Source: Pseudomonadota bacterium
GTDB lineage: Bacteria > Pseudomonadota > Gammaproteobacteria > Burkholderiales > Rhodocyclaceae
Assembly (NCBI GenBank): GCA_018261905.1
Contig: JAGTRU010000051.1
Coordinates: forward strand, 1-58,790
Reading direction: 5' to 3'
DNA: 58,790 nucleotides
Shown here: positions 16,344-27,493 of the stretch, in pieces
Layout: each line of letters begins with the position of its first letter
How positions within the stretch are numbered: position 1 is the stretch's first letter
The notes under the pieces: model-generated
Seen by the model: the letters and a program-made list of their open reading frames with translations, nothing else
What the model was told of the DNA's origin: nothing
The model's database searches: none
Program-made: the position numbers and the translations under genes

Positions 16344-16371
16344 TTGCAAAACCTGGCCGGGAATTTATAAT
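16344..16371 (+). promoter_or_regulatory. Promoter of the tRNA-Gly/tRNA-Val unit
   Basis: TTGCAA (16344-16349), 16-bp spacer, TATAAT (16366-16371), then a GC-rich discriminator (gcgggcc), typical of stable-RNA promoters under growth-rate control. Confidence 0.8.
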
Positions 16372-16409
16372 GCGGGCCCTCCTCAGTAGCGAATCTGAGG
16401 ATCAGTCGA

Positions 16410-16485
16410 GCGGCAGTAGCTCAGTTGGTAGAGCGCAACCTTGCCAAGGTTGAGGTCGAGAGTTCGAGACTCTTCTGCCGCTCCA
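16410..16485 (+). tRNA. tRNA-Gly (GCC)
   Basis: 76 nt including CCA. Acceptor GCGGCAG / CTGCCGC, anticodon loop TTGCCAA, T-loop AGTTCGAGACT. Confidence 0.97.
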
Positions 16486-16536
16486 GTTCATTGCAGGCGT
16501 GGTCGGGCGAGATCCGGTCAGCGGCTTGTCGGGAAA

Positions 16537-16612
16537 GCGTTCTTAGCTCAGTTGGTAGAGCGTCGCCCTTACAAGGCGAATGTCGGCGGTTCGAGCCCGT
16601 CAGGACGCACCA
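16537..16612 (+). tRNA. tRNA-Val (UAC)
   Basis: 76 nt including CCA. Acceptor GCGTTCT / AGGACGC (one G-T pair), anticodon stem CGCCC/..GGCG with loop CTTACAA, anticodon TAC. 51 bp behind tRNA-Gly and probably co-transcribed. Confidence 0.93.
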
Positions 16613-16655
16613 AGCTTTACGTGCCGCCCGTCACCGAGCGGGCAAGGGCGAAGAA

Positions 16656-17042
16656 TTATTTCTTCGGCTCCTGGCGCGGCGCTTCCCCGGCGTCGGATAG
16701 CGGCTTTTGAATCTCGGTCAGGGTCAATAGACCGTCGGCTGAATTGACGATTTTGTAGATGGCATCCGGCTTCTCGCTCGATTTCTTGAGTACGGCTTGC
16801 CACTCCACTTCAGCGCTGCGTAATCCGTCAATTTTCTTGTGCACCGAAGCAATGCTGTCGGCGACATCGGTTTTCAGACTTTCATTGAATTGTTCGATTT
16901 TGCCCGCTGTCGGATTCAGTACCAATAAAACGGTATTGACAAGGGAGAGCACAAACGCCCCGCCCGCCAGTATGCTCAATAGTTTGAGCGGATTGGGTGC
17001 CTTCGGGGGTGTCTTGGTGGATTCGGTGTCTTCGGTAGCCAT
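16656..17042 (-). CDS. Hypothetical membrane-anchored protein
   Basis: 128 aa from the ATG at 17040-17042 (MATEDTESTKTPPKAPNPLK). A charged cytoplasmic N-terminus is followed by one membrane segment (LLSILAGGAFVLSLVNTVLLVL, about 22-43), then a helical, probably coiled region (KIEQFNESLKTDVADSIAS onward) in the periplasm. The tail ends RQEPKK. No family recognised. It is convergent to the tRNA-Val gene. The single TM plus coiled coil suggests a scaffold-type inner-membrane protein. Confidence 0.75.
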   Translation of the reverse strand: MATEDTESTKTPPKAPNPLKLLSILAGGAFVLSLVNTVLLVLNPTAGKIEQFNESLKTDVADSIASVHKKIDGLRSAEVEWQAVLKKSSEKPDAIYKIVNSADGLLTLTEIQKPLSDAGEAPRQEPKK

Positions 17043-17299
17043 GATTGCCTCATCAAATGTCAACGCTTTACTTGCCTAGCTTACCCGCCGCACCGGGAAA
17101 ACTCCACAACAACGGACCGCGCCGCCGGCCGAAAGGCAAACGGCGGGCAGGATTCGGCATCTGGCCTGAATTGTCGGGCTTGCGGTTTTTCGGTATCCGC
17201 CCTTGCCTGCCGCTCCCGGTCGTGCGGCGGGCCTTGCGGTGGCGGGATTGCCGGGTTGCCATGAGAGGGCGCGGGGTGATGATAAATGCCTGATTCTTA

Positions 17300-17583
17300 T
17301 TGTTTGTATTGCCGGTCGAATGGCTGCTTCTGGCTTTTCCGGCGGCTTCAATAATTCCGCTCGCCGCTTTGGTGTTCGTTTCGCGGCAGTTCTTGGCAAA
17401 ATCCGTCGGGGCTCGCCGCTATCGTCCGCCGATCACGCATGCGCTTCTTGGCCGCAAACGGTGGTGCCGGAAGTGCTTGCCAAATGGCCGACCGAAGGCG
17501 GCTACGGCAAGCCGCTGCTGCTGAATGCCGCGCTCGGCGGGGTGAAGATGCTGATCAACAGCGGCGCCGCGCCGGAGAAGTAA
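17300..17583 (+). pseudogene. Possible frameshifted small gene
   Basis: Two adjacent segments look coding in different frames. From a TTG at about 17297 the reading VLPVEWLLLAFPAASIIPLA continues to AKSVGARRYRPPITHALLG near 17450. From about 17461 another frame gives VVPEVLAKWPTEGGYGKPLL, then LNAALGGVKMLINSGAAPEK and a stop at 17581-17583, with the GC-rich third positions of real genes. A single-base indel near 17450 would join them. I do not recognise the protein. The rest of 17043-17624 shows nothing supportable. Confidence 0.35.
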
Positions 17584-17624
17584 GGGGGCGGATGCTGGCC
17601 CGGGTGGGTGAGTCGGGCGGTGCC

Positions 17625-19214
17625 TTAGCCGCGCCGGCCGGTGGTCGATTTGGCCACCTTGGCGGGGCTGCCGGCTTTGCTGCTGGCGGTTTTGTGCTTG
17701 CTTTCGCTGCTTGTGGCCCGGGCGCTCTTGGCCGGGTTCTTGCCGGGCTCGGCGGCGGCCACTTTGTGACTGCCCTTGCCGGAGGCGCGCTCGGCGCGTT
17801 TGCCGTGGGCATTGGCTTCCCTCGCACTGAGCCTGGTTTCGCCGCGCTCGGCATGGCTTTTCGCCGCTTTGTCGCCCCTGGCGGAGGCTGGCCGGCAATG
17901 CTTGCGGCAAACCACTTCCGGTTCGGCTTCGACGATTTGGGTCGGTGCGACACCGCGCGCCACACTGTTCAGGTCGTCGCCGCCCTGGCCGGCCGGAACC
18001 AGCAGGGTGGTGCCGGCCCCCAGTCGGATGCCGCTGGGCAGGCTGTTGATGCGCGCCAGTTCGGGCAGCGAGATGCCGAAACGGGGTGCGATCTGACGTA
18101 GCCGTTCGCCGTGCTTCAGCGTGTAGGCTTGCCATTCGGAAAGCGGAGCGGCGTTTTTCTCGAGATTGCTGCGGAAGAGGGTCAGCTTGTCGGCGGGGAG
18201 GACCAGCGGCGTGTCGGCCTTGATGACCGGGCGATTGTGCGAGGGATTGAGGGCGATGAACTCGTCGAGCGGCATGTTGGCCAGGCGGGCCGCGGTCTTG
18301 ACGTCGATTGGGTGGGGCGTGTCGATGGTCGCAAAGTAGGGGCGATTGAGGATTTCCGGCAGGTGCAACTGGACCATCAGGGCCGGGTTGCCGAAAATGT
18401 TCTTCAGCGCCTGCAGTTTGGGAACGTAATGCCGGGTTTCGTTCGGCATGGTCAGATTGACGTAATCGGTCGGCAGACCGCGCGAATTGTTCTTTTCAAT
18501 CGCCCGTTTGACGGCGCCTTCGCCCCAGTTGTAGGAGGCCAGCGCCAGTTGCCAGTCGCCGTGCATTTCGTAAATGGTTTGCAGGTAATCGAGGGCGGCG
18601 CCGGTCGAGGCGACGATGTCGCGCCGCTTGTCCTGCCACCAGTTTTGTTCGAGATTGAAGCGTTTGCCGGTGGCCGGGATGAATTGCCAGAGGCCGGAGG
18701 CATTGGAGCGGGAATTGGCCATCGGGTTGAAGGAGCTCTCGACCATCGGCAGCAGCGCCAGTTCGGTCGGCATGCCGCGCGCTTCCAGTTCCTGGACGAT
18801 GAAATGCATGTAGGGACGACTGCGTTCGACCATGCGGCGCAAGGCATCTGGCCGATTTTGATACCACTGCTGGTAATACAGGGTCAGGTCGTCGTTGAGA
18901 TCGGGCATCGAGAAGCCGTTGCGCAGGCGATCCCACAGATTGTCCGAGTTGGCCGTCAGGTCGATGCTGCCGCTCGGTAGCGGGGCGGCGCGCAGCTCGA
19001 AAGTGTTGAGTGCCCCTTCCGCTTCGCCGGCATTCGGCTCGGCCGGCGTGGGCGAGAGCAGGGAGGGCATGAGCAGCGAGATCAGCGGGAAACTGTCGCG
19101 CGCCTCTTCAGCCGGTTTTTCCGCCAGGGCAGGCAAGGTTTGGGCGAGCAAGACGGCCCCCAGAACCATTCCGGCAATACGGCGAACAAGCGGCAGAACG
19201 TTGCGATGATGCAT
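17625..19214 (-). CDS. mltD: Lytic transglycosylase MltD with LysM and basic tail
   Basis: 529 aa. Signal peptide to about residue 31 (LGAVLLAQTLPALA). The SLT lytic transglycosylase domain (about 125-300) has catalytic Glu in LLPMVESSFNPMANSRSNAS, then GLWQFIPATGKRFNL and ALASYNWGEGAVKRAI. A LysM peptidoglycan-binding repeat follows (about 365-410, YTLKHGERLRQIAPRFGISL). The last 100 residues are an Ala/Lys/Ser/Arg-rich low-complexity tail (for example SHKVAAAEPGKNPAKSARAT), unusual for MltD, resembling histone-like basic tails and likely to bind anionic polymers. It cleaves glycan strands in the periplasm. Single gene. Confidence 0.92.
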   Translation of the reverse strand: MHHRNVLPLVRRIAGMVLGAVLLAQTLPALAEKPAEEARDSFPLISLLMPSLLSPTPAEPNAGEAEGALNTFELRAAPLPSGSIDLTANSDNLWDRLRNGFSMPDLNDDLTLYYQQWYQNRPDALRRMVERSRPYMHFIVQELEARGMPTELALLPMVESSFNPMANSRSNASGLWQFIPATGKRFNLEQNWWQDKRRDIVASTGAALDYLQTIYEMHGDWQLALASYNWGEGAVKRAIEKNNSRGLPTDYVNLTMPNETRHYVPKLQALKNIFGNPALMVQLHLPEILNRPYFATIDTPHPIDVKTAARLANMPLDEFIALNPSHNRPVIKADTPLVLPADKLTLFRSNLEKNAAPLSEWQAYTLKHGERLRQIAPRFGISLPELARINSLPSGIRLGAGTTLLVPAGQGGDDLNSVARGVAPTQIVEAEPEVVCRKHCRPASARGDKAAKSHAERGETRLSAREANAHGKRAERASGKGSHKVAAAEPGKNPAKSARATSSESKHKTASSKAGSPAKVAKSTTGRRG

Positions 19215-19386
19215 AAAGAGGGGGGCTCCTGACGCGAACGGCGCGACTTAATCGGGCATTATACCCGAGCTCGCGGCGCCCGGTCCCAAGTTCCGAGCCC
19301 GGCGCCGGCCGTTGCCGGGTGTGGTGGGGCGGATATCTTTGCCGCAACTCGCTACACTGGCTGCCCCACCTTGTTCCGGAGCGCCC

Positions 19387-20586
19387 ATGCCACAGTACCC
19401 CGCACCGTCGCAACGGATCCCGACCGGCATCTGGGTGCTCGGCTTTGTCAGCTTGCTGATGGATGTCTCGTCGGAAATGATCCACAGCCTGTTGCCCTTG
19501 TTCATGGTCACGACCTTGGGGGCGAGTGCCTTGATGGTCGGCATGATCGAGGGGCTGGCCGAGGCGACGGCGCTGATCGTCAAGGTGTTTTCCGGGGTTT
19601 TGAGCGATTATCTCGGTCGGCGCAAGGGGCTGGCCCTTTTCGGCTATGCGCTGGGCGCCCTGAGCAAGCCATTGTTCGCCCTGGCGCCGACGCTCGGGGT
19701 GGTGCTCGGCGCCCGCCTGCTCGATCGGGTCGGCAAAGGTATTCGCGGCGCGCCGCGCGATGCGCTGGTGGCCGATATCGCCCCGCCGCATCTGCGCGGA
19801 GCGGCCTTTGGCCTGCGCCAGGCGCTCGATACGGTGGGCGCTTTTCTCGGCCCCTTGCTGGCGGTGGCTTTGATGTTCTGGTGGGCCAACGATTTCCGGG
19901 CGGTGTTCTGGGTCGCCCTGATTCCCGGTCTGCTCGCCGTCGCCTTGCTGCTGTTTGGCATTCGCGAGCCGGCCGGGCACCGCGACGTCCGGCGCCACAA
20001 CCCGATCCGCCGGGAAAACCTGCGCCGGCTGGATGGCAATTACTGGTCGGTAGTGGCCATCGGCGCGCTATTCACGCTGGCCCGTTTCAGTGAAGCCTTT
20101 CTCGTCCTGCGGGCCGAGCAGAGCGGCATGGCGCTGGCTCTGGTGCCGTTGGTGATGGTTGCCATGAACCTGATCTACGCCGCCACGGCCTACCCCTTCG
20201 GGAAATTGTCCGATGTCATGAGTCACCGCCGTTTGCTGGTCTACGGACTGCTTGTCCTGGTTGCCGCCGACCTCGTGCTGGCGGCCAGTGCTCACTGGGC
20301 GGTGCTGTTGCTCGGCGTGGCTCTGTGGGGCATCCATATGGGCATGACGCAGGGACTGCTGGCGACCATGGTGGCCGATACGGCGCCGGCCGACCTGCGC
20401 GGGACGGCCTTTGGCTTCTTCAATCTGCTGAGCGGTATCGCCCTGCTGCTGGCCAGTGCGACGGCCGGCCTGGTCTGGGATCGTTACGGTGCGGCGTGGA
20501 CCTTCTACGGCGGGGCGGCGTTCTGCGGGCTGGCGTTGCTTGGCCTGTTCTGGCGCTCCCGTCAGCGCGCCGCCGTCAATAGATAA
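19387..20586 (+). CDS. MFS transporter (12 TM)
   Basis: 399 aa from the ATG at 19387 (MPQYPAPSQRIPTGIWVLGF). Major facilitator pattern: twelve hydrophobic segments, and the signature loop between TM2 and TM3 reads GVLSDYLGRRKGLALFGYAL, with VGKGIRGAPRDALVAD after TM4. The central cytoplasmic loop is short (REPAGHRDVRRHNPIRRENL). This is the subgroup often annotated as drug/metabolite efflux in Proteobacteria; the substrate is unknown. Its 3' end overlaps the convergent LysR gene by 11 bp. Confidence 0.88.
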   Translation: MPQYPAPSQRIPTGIWVLGFVSLLMDVSSEMIHSLLPLFMVTTLGASALMVGMIEGLAEATALIVKVFSGVLSDYLGRRKGLALFGYALGALSKPLFALAPTLGVVLGARLLDRVGKGIRGAPRDALVADIAPPHLRGAAFGLRQALDTVGAFLGPLLAVALMFWWANDFRAVFWVALIPGLLAVALLLFGIREPAGHRDVRRHNPIRRENLRRLDGNYWSVVAIGALFTLARFSEAFLVLRAEQSGMALALVPLVMVAMNLIYAATAYPFGKLSDVMSHRRLLVYGLLVLVAADLVLAASAHWAVLLLGVALWGIHMGMTQGLLATMVADTAPADLRGTAFGFFNLLSGIALLLASATAGLVWDRYGAAWTFYGGAAFCGLALLGLFWRSRQRAAVNR

Positions 20587-21499
20587 AGGGTAATTGCAGG
20601 CTGTCGGTGCCCAGGGCGTCGCCGCTGGTTTCCCGGCACAGTGCCAGAAAGCTGCGGGTGGCGGGGCTGACGTGGCGCAGGCGGTGGCGGGCAAAATAGA
20701 AATGGCGGCGCAGATCGAACTGCGGCGTCTTGATTTCGACCAGACTGCCGCGCCGGAAGGCTTCGCGCAAGGCCAGCCGGGACAGGCAGCCAATGCCGAG
20801 GCCGGATTCGACGGCGCGCTTGATGGCTTCGGTGTGTTCGAGTTCGAGTTGGATGTGGAGGTCGGGTAGCGCCCGGGCGATTACCCGGTCGAACAGGGCG
20901 CGGGTGCCCGAGCCCGCTTCGCGGACGATCCACGACTGGCGGTTGAGGCTGGCCATGCCGCTGTCGGCGCGGCCGGCCAGGGGGTGCTGCGGGGCGCAGA
21001 AGACAACCAGCGCGTCGTCGAGCCAGGGTTCGAGCAGCAGGTCGGGGTCGCTGGCTTCGCCTTCGATGAGGCCGATATCGAGTTCGAAGCGCAACAGGCG
21101 GGCGACGATACTGTCGGTGTTGGCGACCTGGAGCCGGGTTTTCGACGCCGGATGGCGCCGCAGGTGTTCGGCGACGATCAGCGTCGCCAGGTAGTTGCCG
21201 ATGGTCAGTGTGGCGCCGACCGCCAGCGGGCCGAGGATGTTGCCGGCCAGATAGCTTTCGAGGTCGGCGGCCCGGGCCAGCATTTCCTCGGCCTGCGGCA
21301 ACAGGCCGCGGCCGGTGGCATTGAGACGCAGGGATTTGCCGATGCGGTCGAAGAGCGGGCAGTCGAATTGCCGCTCCAGTTCGACCAGGGCGCTGCTCGC
21401 CGCCGATTGCGACATGGCCAGTGCGGCGGCGGCCCGCGAAACGTTTTCGCTGGCGGCGATGGCGGCGAAGATTTCGATCTGGCGCAGGGTAATTCGCAT
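20576..21499 (-). CDS. LysR-type regulator, FinR-like
   Basis: 307 aa from the ATG at 21497-21499 (MRITLRQIEIFAAIAASENV). N-terminal winged HTH (residues 5-62, SRAAAALAMSQSAASSALVE) and a type-2 periplasmic-binding-like effector domain from about 90. It is transcribed away from fpr with 97 bp between the start codons. That arrangement is the one known for Pseudomonas finR-fprA, in which the LysR regulator activates the reductase under oxidative (superoxide) stress. I infer the same job here from family and layout, not from a measured site. Confidence 0.82.
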   Translation of the reverse strand: MRITLRQIEIFAAIAASENVSRAAAALAMSQSAASSALVELERQFDCPLFDRIGKSLRLNATGRGLLPQAEEMLARAADLESYLAGNILGPLAVGATLTIGNYLATLIVAEHLRRHPASKTRLQVANTDSIVARLLRFELDIGLIEGEASDPDLLLEPWLDDALVVFCAPQHPLAGRADSGMASLNRQSWIVREAGSGTRALFDRVIARALPDLHIQLELEHTEAIKRAVESGLGIGCLSRLALREAFRRGSLVEIKTPQFDLRRHFYFARHRLRHVSPATRSFLALCRETSGDALGTDSLQLPFIY

Positions 21500-21596
21500 A
21501 TCGATTTTATGGGTAAGCAATAGCGAAATTATCCGCTAATACAAATAAACGGGAAAGCCTATGATCTGTCCAATGCAAAAGCCGAGGACCGCCACC

Positions 21597-22373
21597 ATGA
21601 GTTCACTAGCCACCGAAAAAGTCATTTCCGTCCATCACTGGAACGACACCCTGTTTTCCTTTCGCACGACGCGCGATCCGGGGCTGCGTTTCATCAACGG
21701 CCAGTTCGTGATGATCGGTCTGGAAGTCGATGGGCGGCCGCTGACGCGCGCCTACAGCATCGCCAGTGCCAATCATGAAGAACATCTGGAATTTTTCAGC
21801 ATCAAGGTGCCGAATGGTCCGCTGACTTCGCGCCTGCAGCATCTCGAACCGGGTGACCCGATCATCGTCAGCAAGAAGCCGACCGGCACGCTGGTGCTGC
21901 GCGATCTGCGACCGGGCAAGCGGCTCTTCATGTTCGCCACCGGCACCGGTCTGGCGCCCTTCATGAGCCTGATCCACGATCCGGAAACTTACGAGAATTT
22001 CGACAAGATCATCCTCATCCACGGCGTGCGCTGGAGCAACGAACTGGCGTACCACGACTACATCACGCAGGAGCTGGCCGGACATGAGTTTTTCGGCGAC
22101 TGGGCGAGGGAGAAGCTGATCTATTACCCGACGGTGACGCGCGAACGTTTCCGCAACAATGGTCGGCTGACCGATCTCGTCAAGTCGGGCAAACTCTATG
22201 CCGATATCGGCGAGGCGCCGCTCGATGCGGCCACCGATCGCGCCATGATCTGCGGCGGTCCGGATATGCTGAACGATACCGCGGCTATGCTCGATGCCCT
22301 TGGTTTCGAGATTTCGCCGCATATCGGCGTGGCCGGCGACTACGTCATCGAACGGGCCTTCGTCGAGAAATAG
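21597..22373 (+). CDS. fpr: Ferredoxin/flavodoxin-NADP+ reductase
   Basis: 258 aa from the ATG at 21597, preceded by GAGGA; an upstream ATG at 21561 would add 12 non-conserved residues. FAD-binding RAYSIAS at about 50, NADP-binding GTGLAPFMSLI near 115, and the C-terminal AFVEK with the aromatic Phe typical of bacterial subclass-I FPRs. It transfers electrons between NADPH and ferredoxin or flavodoxin, supporting Fe-S repair and oxidative-stress defence. Divergent LysR regulator upstream. Confidence 0.95.
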   Translation: MSSLATEKVISVHHWNDTLFSFRTTRDPGLRFINGQFVMIGLEVDGRPLTRAYSIASANHEEHLEFFSIKVPNGPLTSRLQHLEPGDPIIVSKKPTGTLVLRDLRPGKRLFMFATGTGLAPFMSLIHDPETYENFDKIILIHGVRWSNELAYHDYITQELAGHEFFGDWAREKLIYYPTVTRERFRNNGRLTDLVKSGKLYADIGEAPLDAATDRAMICGGPDMLNDTAAMLDALGFEISPHIGVAGDYVIERAFVEK

Positions 22374-22409
22374 GGCGGGAGTGGTGTCGTCCGGCGCTAA
22401 CCTAGAAAA

Positions 22410-22512
22410 TGCAATTGAACCGCAGAGACGCAGAGGTGCTGAGGAAAAACAAAGGCTTGCCGGGATATTCGGCACACCTTCTTCTCTGCGCCTTTGCGAC
22501 TCCGCGGTAAGG
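22410..22512. repeat. CGCAGAG-type intergenic inverted repeat
   Basis: Left arm includes ACCGCAGAGACGCAGAGG (from about 22419) and right arm TTCTCTGCGCCTTTGCGACT plus CCGCGGT (to about 22508). Together they form a long imperfect hairpin between the convergent fpr and hybrid-kinase genes. This type of element recurs between genes in many proteobacterial genomes and may act as a bidirectional terminator. Confidence 0.65.
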
Positions 22513-22515
22513 TTT

Positions 22516-25623
<3,108 letters not shown>

Positions 25624-25643
25624 GCTTCTTGTCCCGGGGCGGC

Positions 25644-26795
25644 TCAGTCTTCGCTCAGGCAGGTGATGGTCATCGTCTGGTTGTGCAGCAGGCAGGATGA
25701 GCCGGGCATGAAGGGGCTGATCTCGCCGTAGGAGTAGAAACCGGTGAGGACGGTCTGCTTGCCGAAGACCTCGCTGACCGCGTCGACTTCTTCATCGACC
25801 CGGCCGCCCATGACCAGTTTGCGGCCGACGCAACTGACCAGCAGGGCGAGCTGCTCGGTCGGCGCGGCTAGCATTTGGGCAGCGGCGCGGGCCGCCGTTT
25901 CGGCGCCATGGACCAATTTTTCGGTGCTCGAATGCATCAGCTTGAGGTAGCCGTCGGCGAGTATTTCGCCGGCCAGGGTCAGGCTGCCGGCTGCTTCGTC
26001 GATGCCGAGTATGGTCCGGATCAGGCCGATGCTGTTGTGGTCTTCGCCGAGCATGGCAAGCGGAAAAAGCAGGCCGGAGGCGGGCAGGTCCTTGGCGTGT
26101 TCGCCGAGGTAGCGTTTATAAACGGCGAGCGCCGGCTCGCCGTCCAATTCGAATAGAACGTTGCCGGCACAGCGCGTAACCTTGCGAGCCGGGCCGAAAG
26201 CTTCCCAGCCGCCGAACGAGCCGTGACCAAAGTGCAGGTGCTCGCCATGCAGACCGAGAGCGACCACGGTCCGGTCGCTGATGCCCTGCGGGCCGAGCGT
26301 AAAGGTCTGGCGGAAGGCGCCGCCATCGCCGGCCAGGCCGCCGGTAATCGGCATGCTGCTGCCGAGAACGGCGGTCAGGCCGTTGACCAGGGCGCTGCCG
26401 TTGATCTCGACGCCGGGCCCGAAAACGAGAACGCTCTTCAGATCGGGGGCGGCCAGTTGCAGGCCGAGTCGCTGACCGGCGGCATAGGAGTCGGCCATCT
26501 CGGCGAGGGGGGTGCTGGCACAGCTAGCGGTAATCTTGTCAAAACGAATGGCGGTGAGCGTGCAACTGCCGTCTTCAACGCCGTCGCCGGTAATTTCGCC
26601 GGCGGTCGAGCAACCCAACAGAATGGCCTGCGGGCAGGCCGAACGCAGGGCATCGACGAAGCCCGTTGCCGAAAAATGGGCAACCGAACCGAAAGCCAGC
26701 AGCAAACTGGCATCGGGCATGTTCAGCGTGGCCAACTGGCTAGTCAGTTGTTCCGGCTTTCCTATGCTTTTCTGGACAATTTGCACCTGACGCAC
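25644..26795 (-). CDS. FIST-domain sensory protein
   Basis: 383 aa from a GTG at 26793-26795; a second GTG 9 nt later has better spacing to GGGAG and may be the true start. FIST_N covers about 30-220 (LLLAFGSVAHFSATGFVDAL, AILLGCSTAGEITGDGVEDG, SSMPITGGLAGDGGAF) and FIST_C about 225-365 (YLGEHAKDLPASGLLFPLAM, CVGRKLVMGGRVDEEV, GFYSYGEISP). FIST proteins are ligand-binding sensors, probably for amino acids or other small molecules, that act with kinases, cyclases or chemoreceptors. Here the downstream neighbour is the hybrid kinase, a common pairing. Confidence 0.9.
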   Translation of the reverse strand: MRQVQIVQKSIGKPEQLTSQLATLNMPDASLLLAFGSVAHFSATGFVDALRSACPQAILLGCSTAGEITGDGVEDGSCTLTAIRFDKITASCASTPLAEMADSYAAGQRLGLQLAAPDLKSVLVFGPGVEINGSALVNGLTAVLGSSMPITGGLAGDGGAFRQTFTLGPQGISDRTVVALGLHGEHLHFGHGSFGGWEAFGPARKVTRCAGNVLFELDGEPALAVYKRYLGEHAKDLPASGLLFPLAMLGEDHNSIGLIRTILGIDEAAGSLTLAGEILADGYLKLMHSSTEKLVHGAETAARAAAQMLAAPTEQLALLVSCVGRKLVMGGRVDEEVDAVSEVFGKQTVLTGFYSYGEISPFMPGSSCLLHNQTMTITCLSED

Positions 26796-26948
26796 TCCCG
26801 GCTCGAAAGACGATCAAAGCTAACATAAAGCGCCGGGGCAGGGGCGATCGGTTTTGTCCACTGCCCGGCATCAGGAAGTTGATCGGGATGTGATCGTTAG
26901 CGGCGTTTTCGTCGCGCCTTATCTGTTCGCAGTTCGGGGATGGAAACG

Positions 26949-26988
26949 AAAAACCCGCTGAAAATCGCGGTGATTTTCAACGGGTTTA
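26949..26988 (-). terminator. Terminator of the gltX-tRNA cluster
   Basis: On the minus strand AAACCCGTTGAAAATC-loop-GATTTTCAGCGGG followed by T-run; lies 5 nt beyond the last tRNA. Confidence 0.85.
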
Positions 26989-26993
26989 ATGGT

Positions 26994-27070
26994 TGGCGGA
27001 GTGGACGGGACTCGAACCCGCGACCCCCGGCGTGACAGGCCGGTATTCTAACCAACTGAACTACCACTCC
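26994..27070 (-). tRNA. tRNA-Asp (GUC), copy 2
   Basis: 77 nt including CCA. Acceptor GGAGTGG / CCACTCC, anticodon loop CTGTCAC. Identical in sequence to the copy at 27389-27465. Confidence 0.98.
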
Positions 27071-27098
27071 AGTACTGCAAAATCTTCTGCCAAATTCT

Positions 27099-27174
27099 TG
27101 GCGTCCCCACGGGGATTCGAACCCCGGTCGCCGCCGTGAAAGGGCGGTGTCCTAGGCCTCTAGACGATGGGGAC
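27099..27174 (-). tRNA. tRNA-Glu (UUC)
   Basis: 76 nt including CCA. Acceptor GTCCCCA / TGGGGAC, anticodon loop CTTTCAC. Lies in the same unit as gltX, the synthetase that charges it. Confidence 0.98.
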
Positions 27175-27216
27175 CCGGACGTTGGTGCTACAACCGACAA
27201 CTGCTGGTTCGGAATC

Positions 27217-27292
<76 letters not shown>

Positions 27293-27357
27293 ATTCGAGA
27301 GACAGCCGAACCAACTTTGGCTTTTCAGCCCAGACTGCGAAATTGCCGCAACCTGCA

Positions 27358-27382
27358 TAAAAAAACCGGATGAATCCGGTTT
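27358..27382 (-). terminator. Hairpin between tRNA-Asp and tRNA-Ala
   Basis: On the minus strand AAAACCGGATTCATCCGG followed by seven T. It may end some transcripts or set a processing site after the first tRNA-Asp. Confidence 0.65.
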
Positions 27383-27388
27383 TCAGAA

Positions 27389-27465
27389 TTGGCGGAGTGG
27401 ACGGGACTCGAACCCGCGACCCCCGGCGTGACAGGCCGGTATTCTAACCAACTGAACTACCACTC
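27389..27465 (-). tRNA. tRNA-Asp (GUC), copy 1
   Basis: 77 nt including CCA, identical to the copy at 26994-27070. It starts 28 nt after the gltX stop, so the two are probably co-transcribed. Confidence 0.98.
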
Positions 27466-27493
27466 CAGTACTGCAAAAACCTACTGGCGTTTT

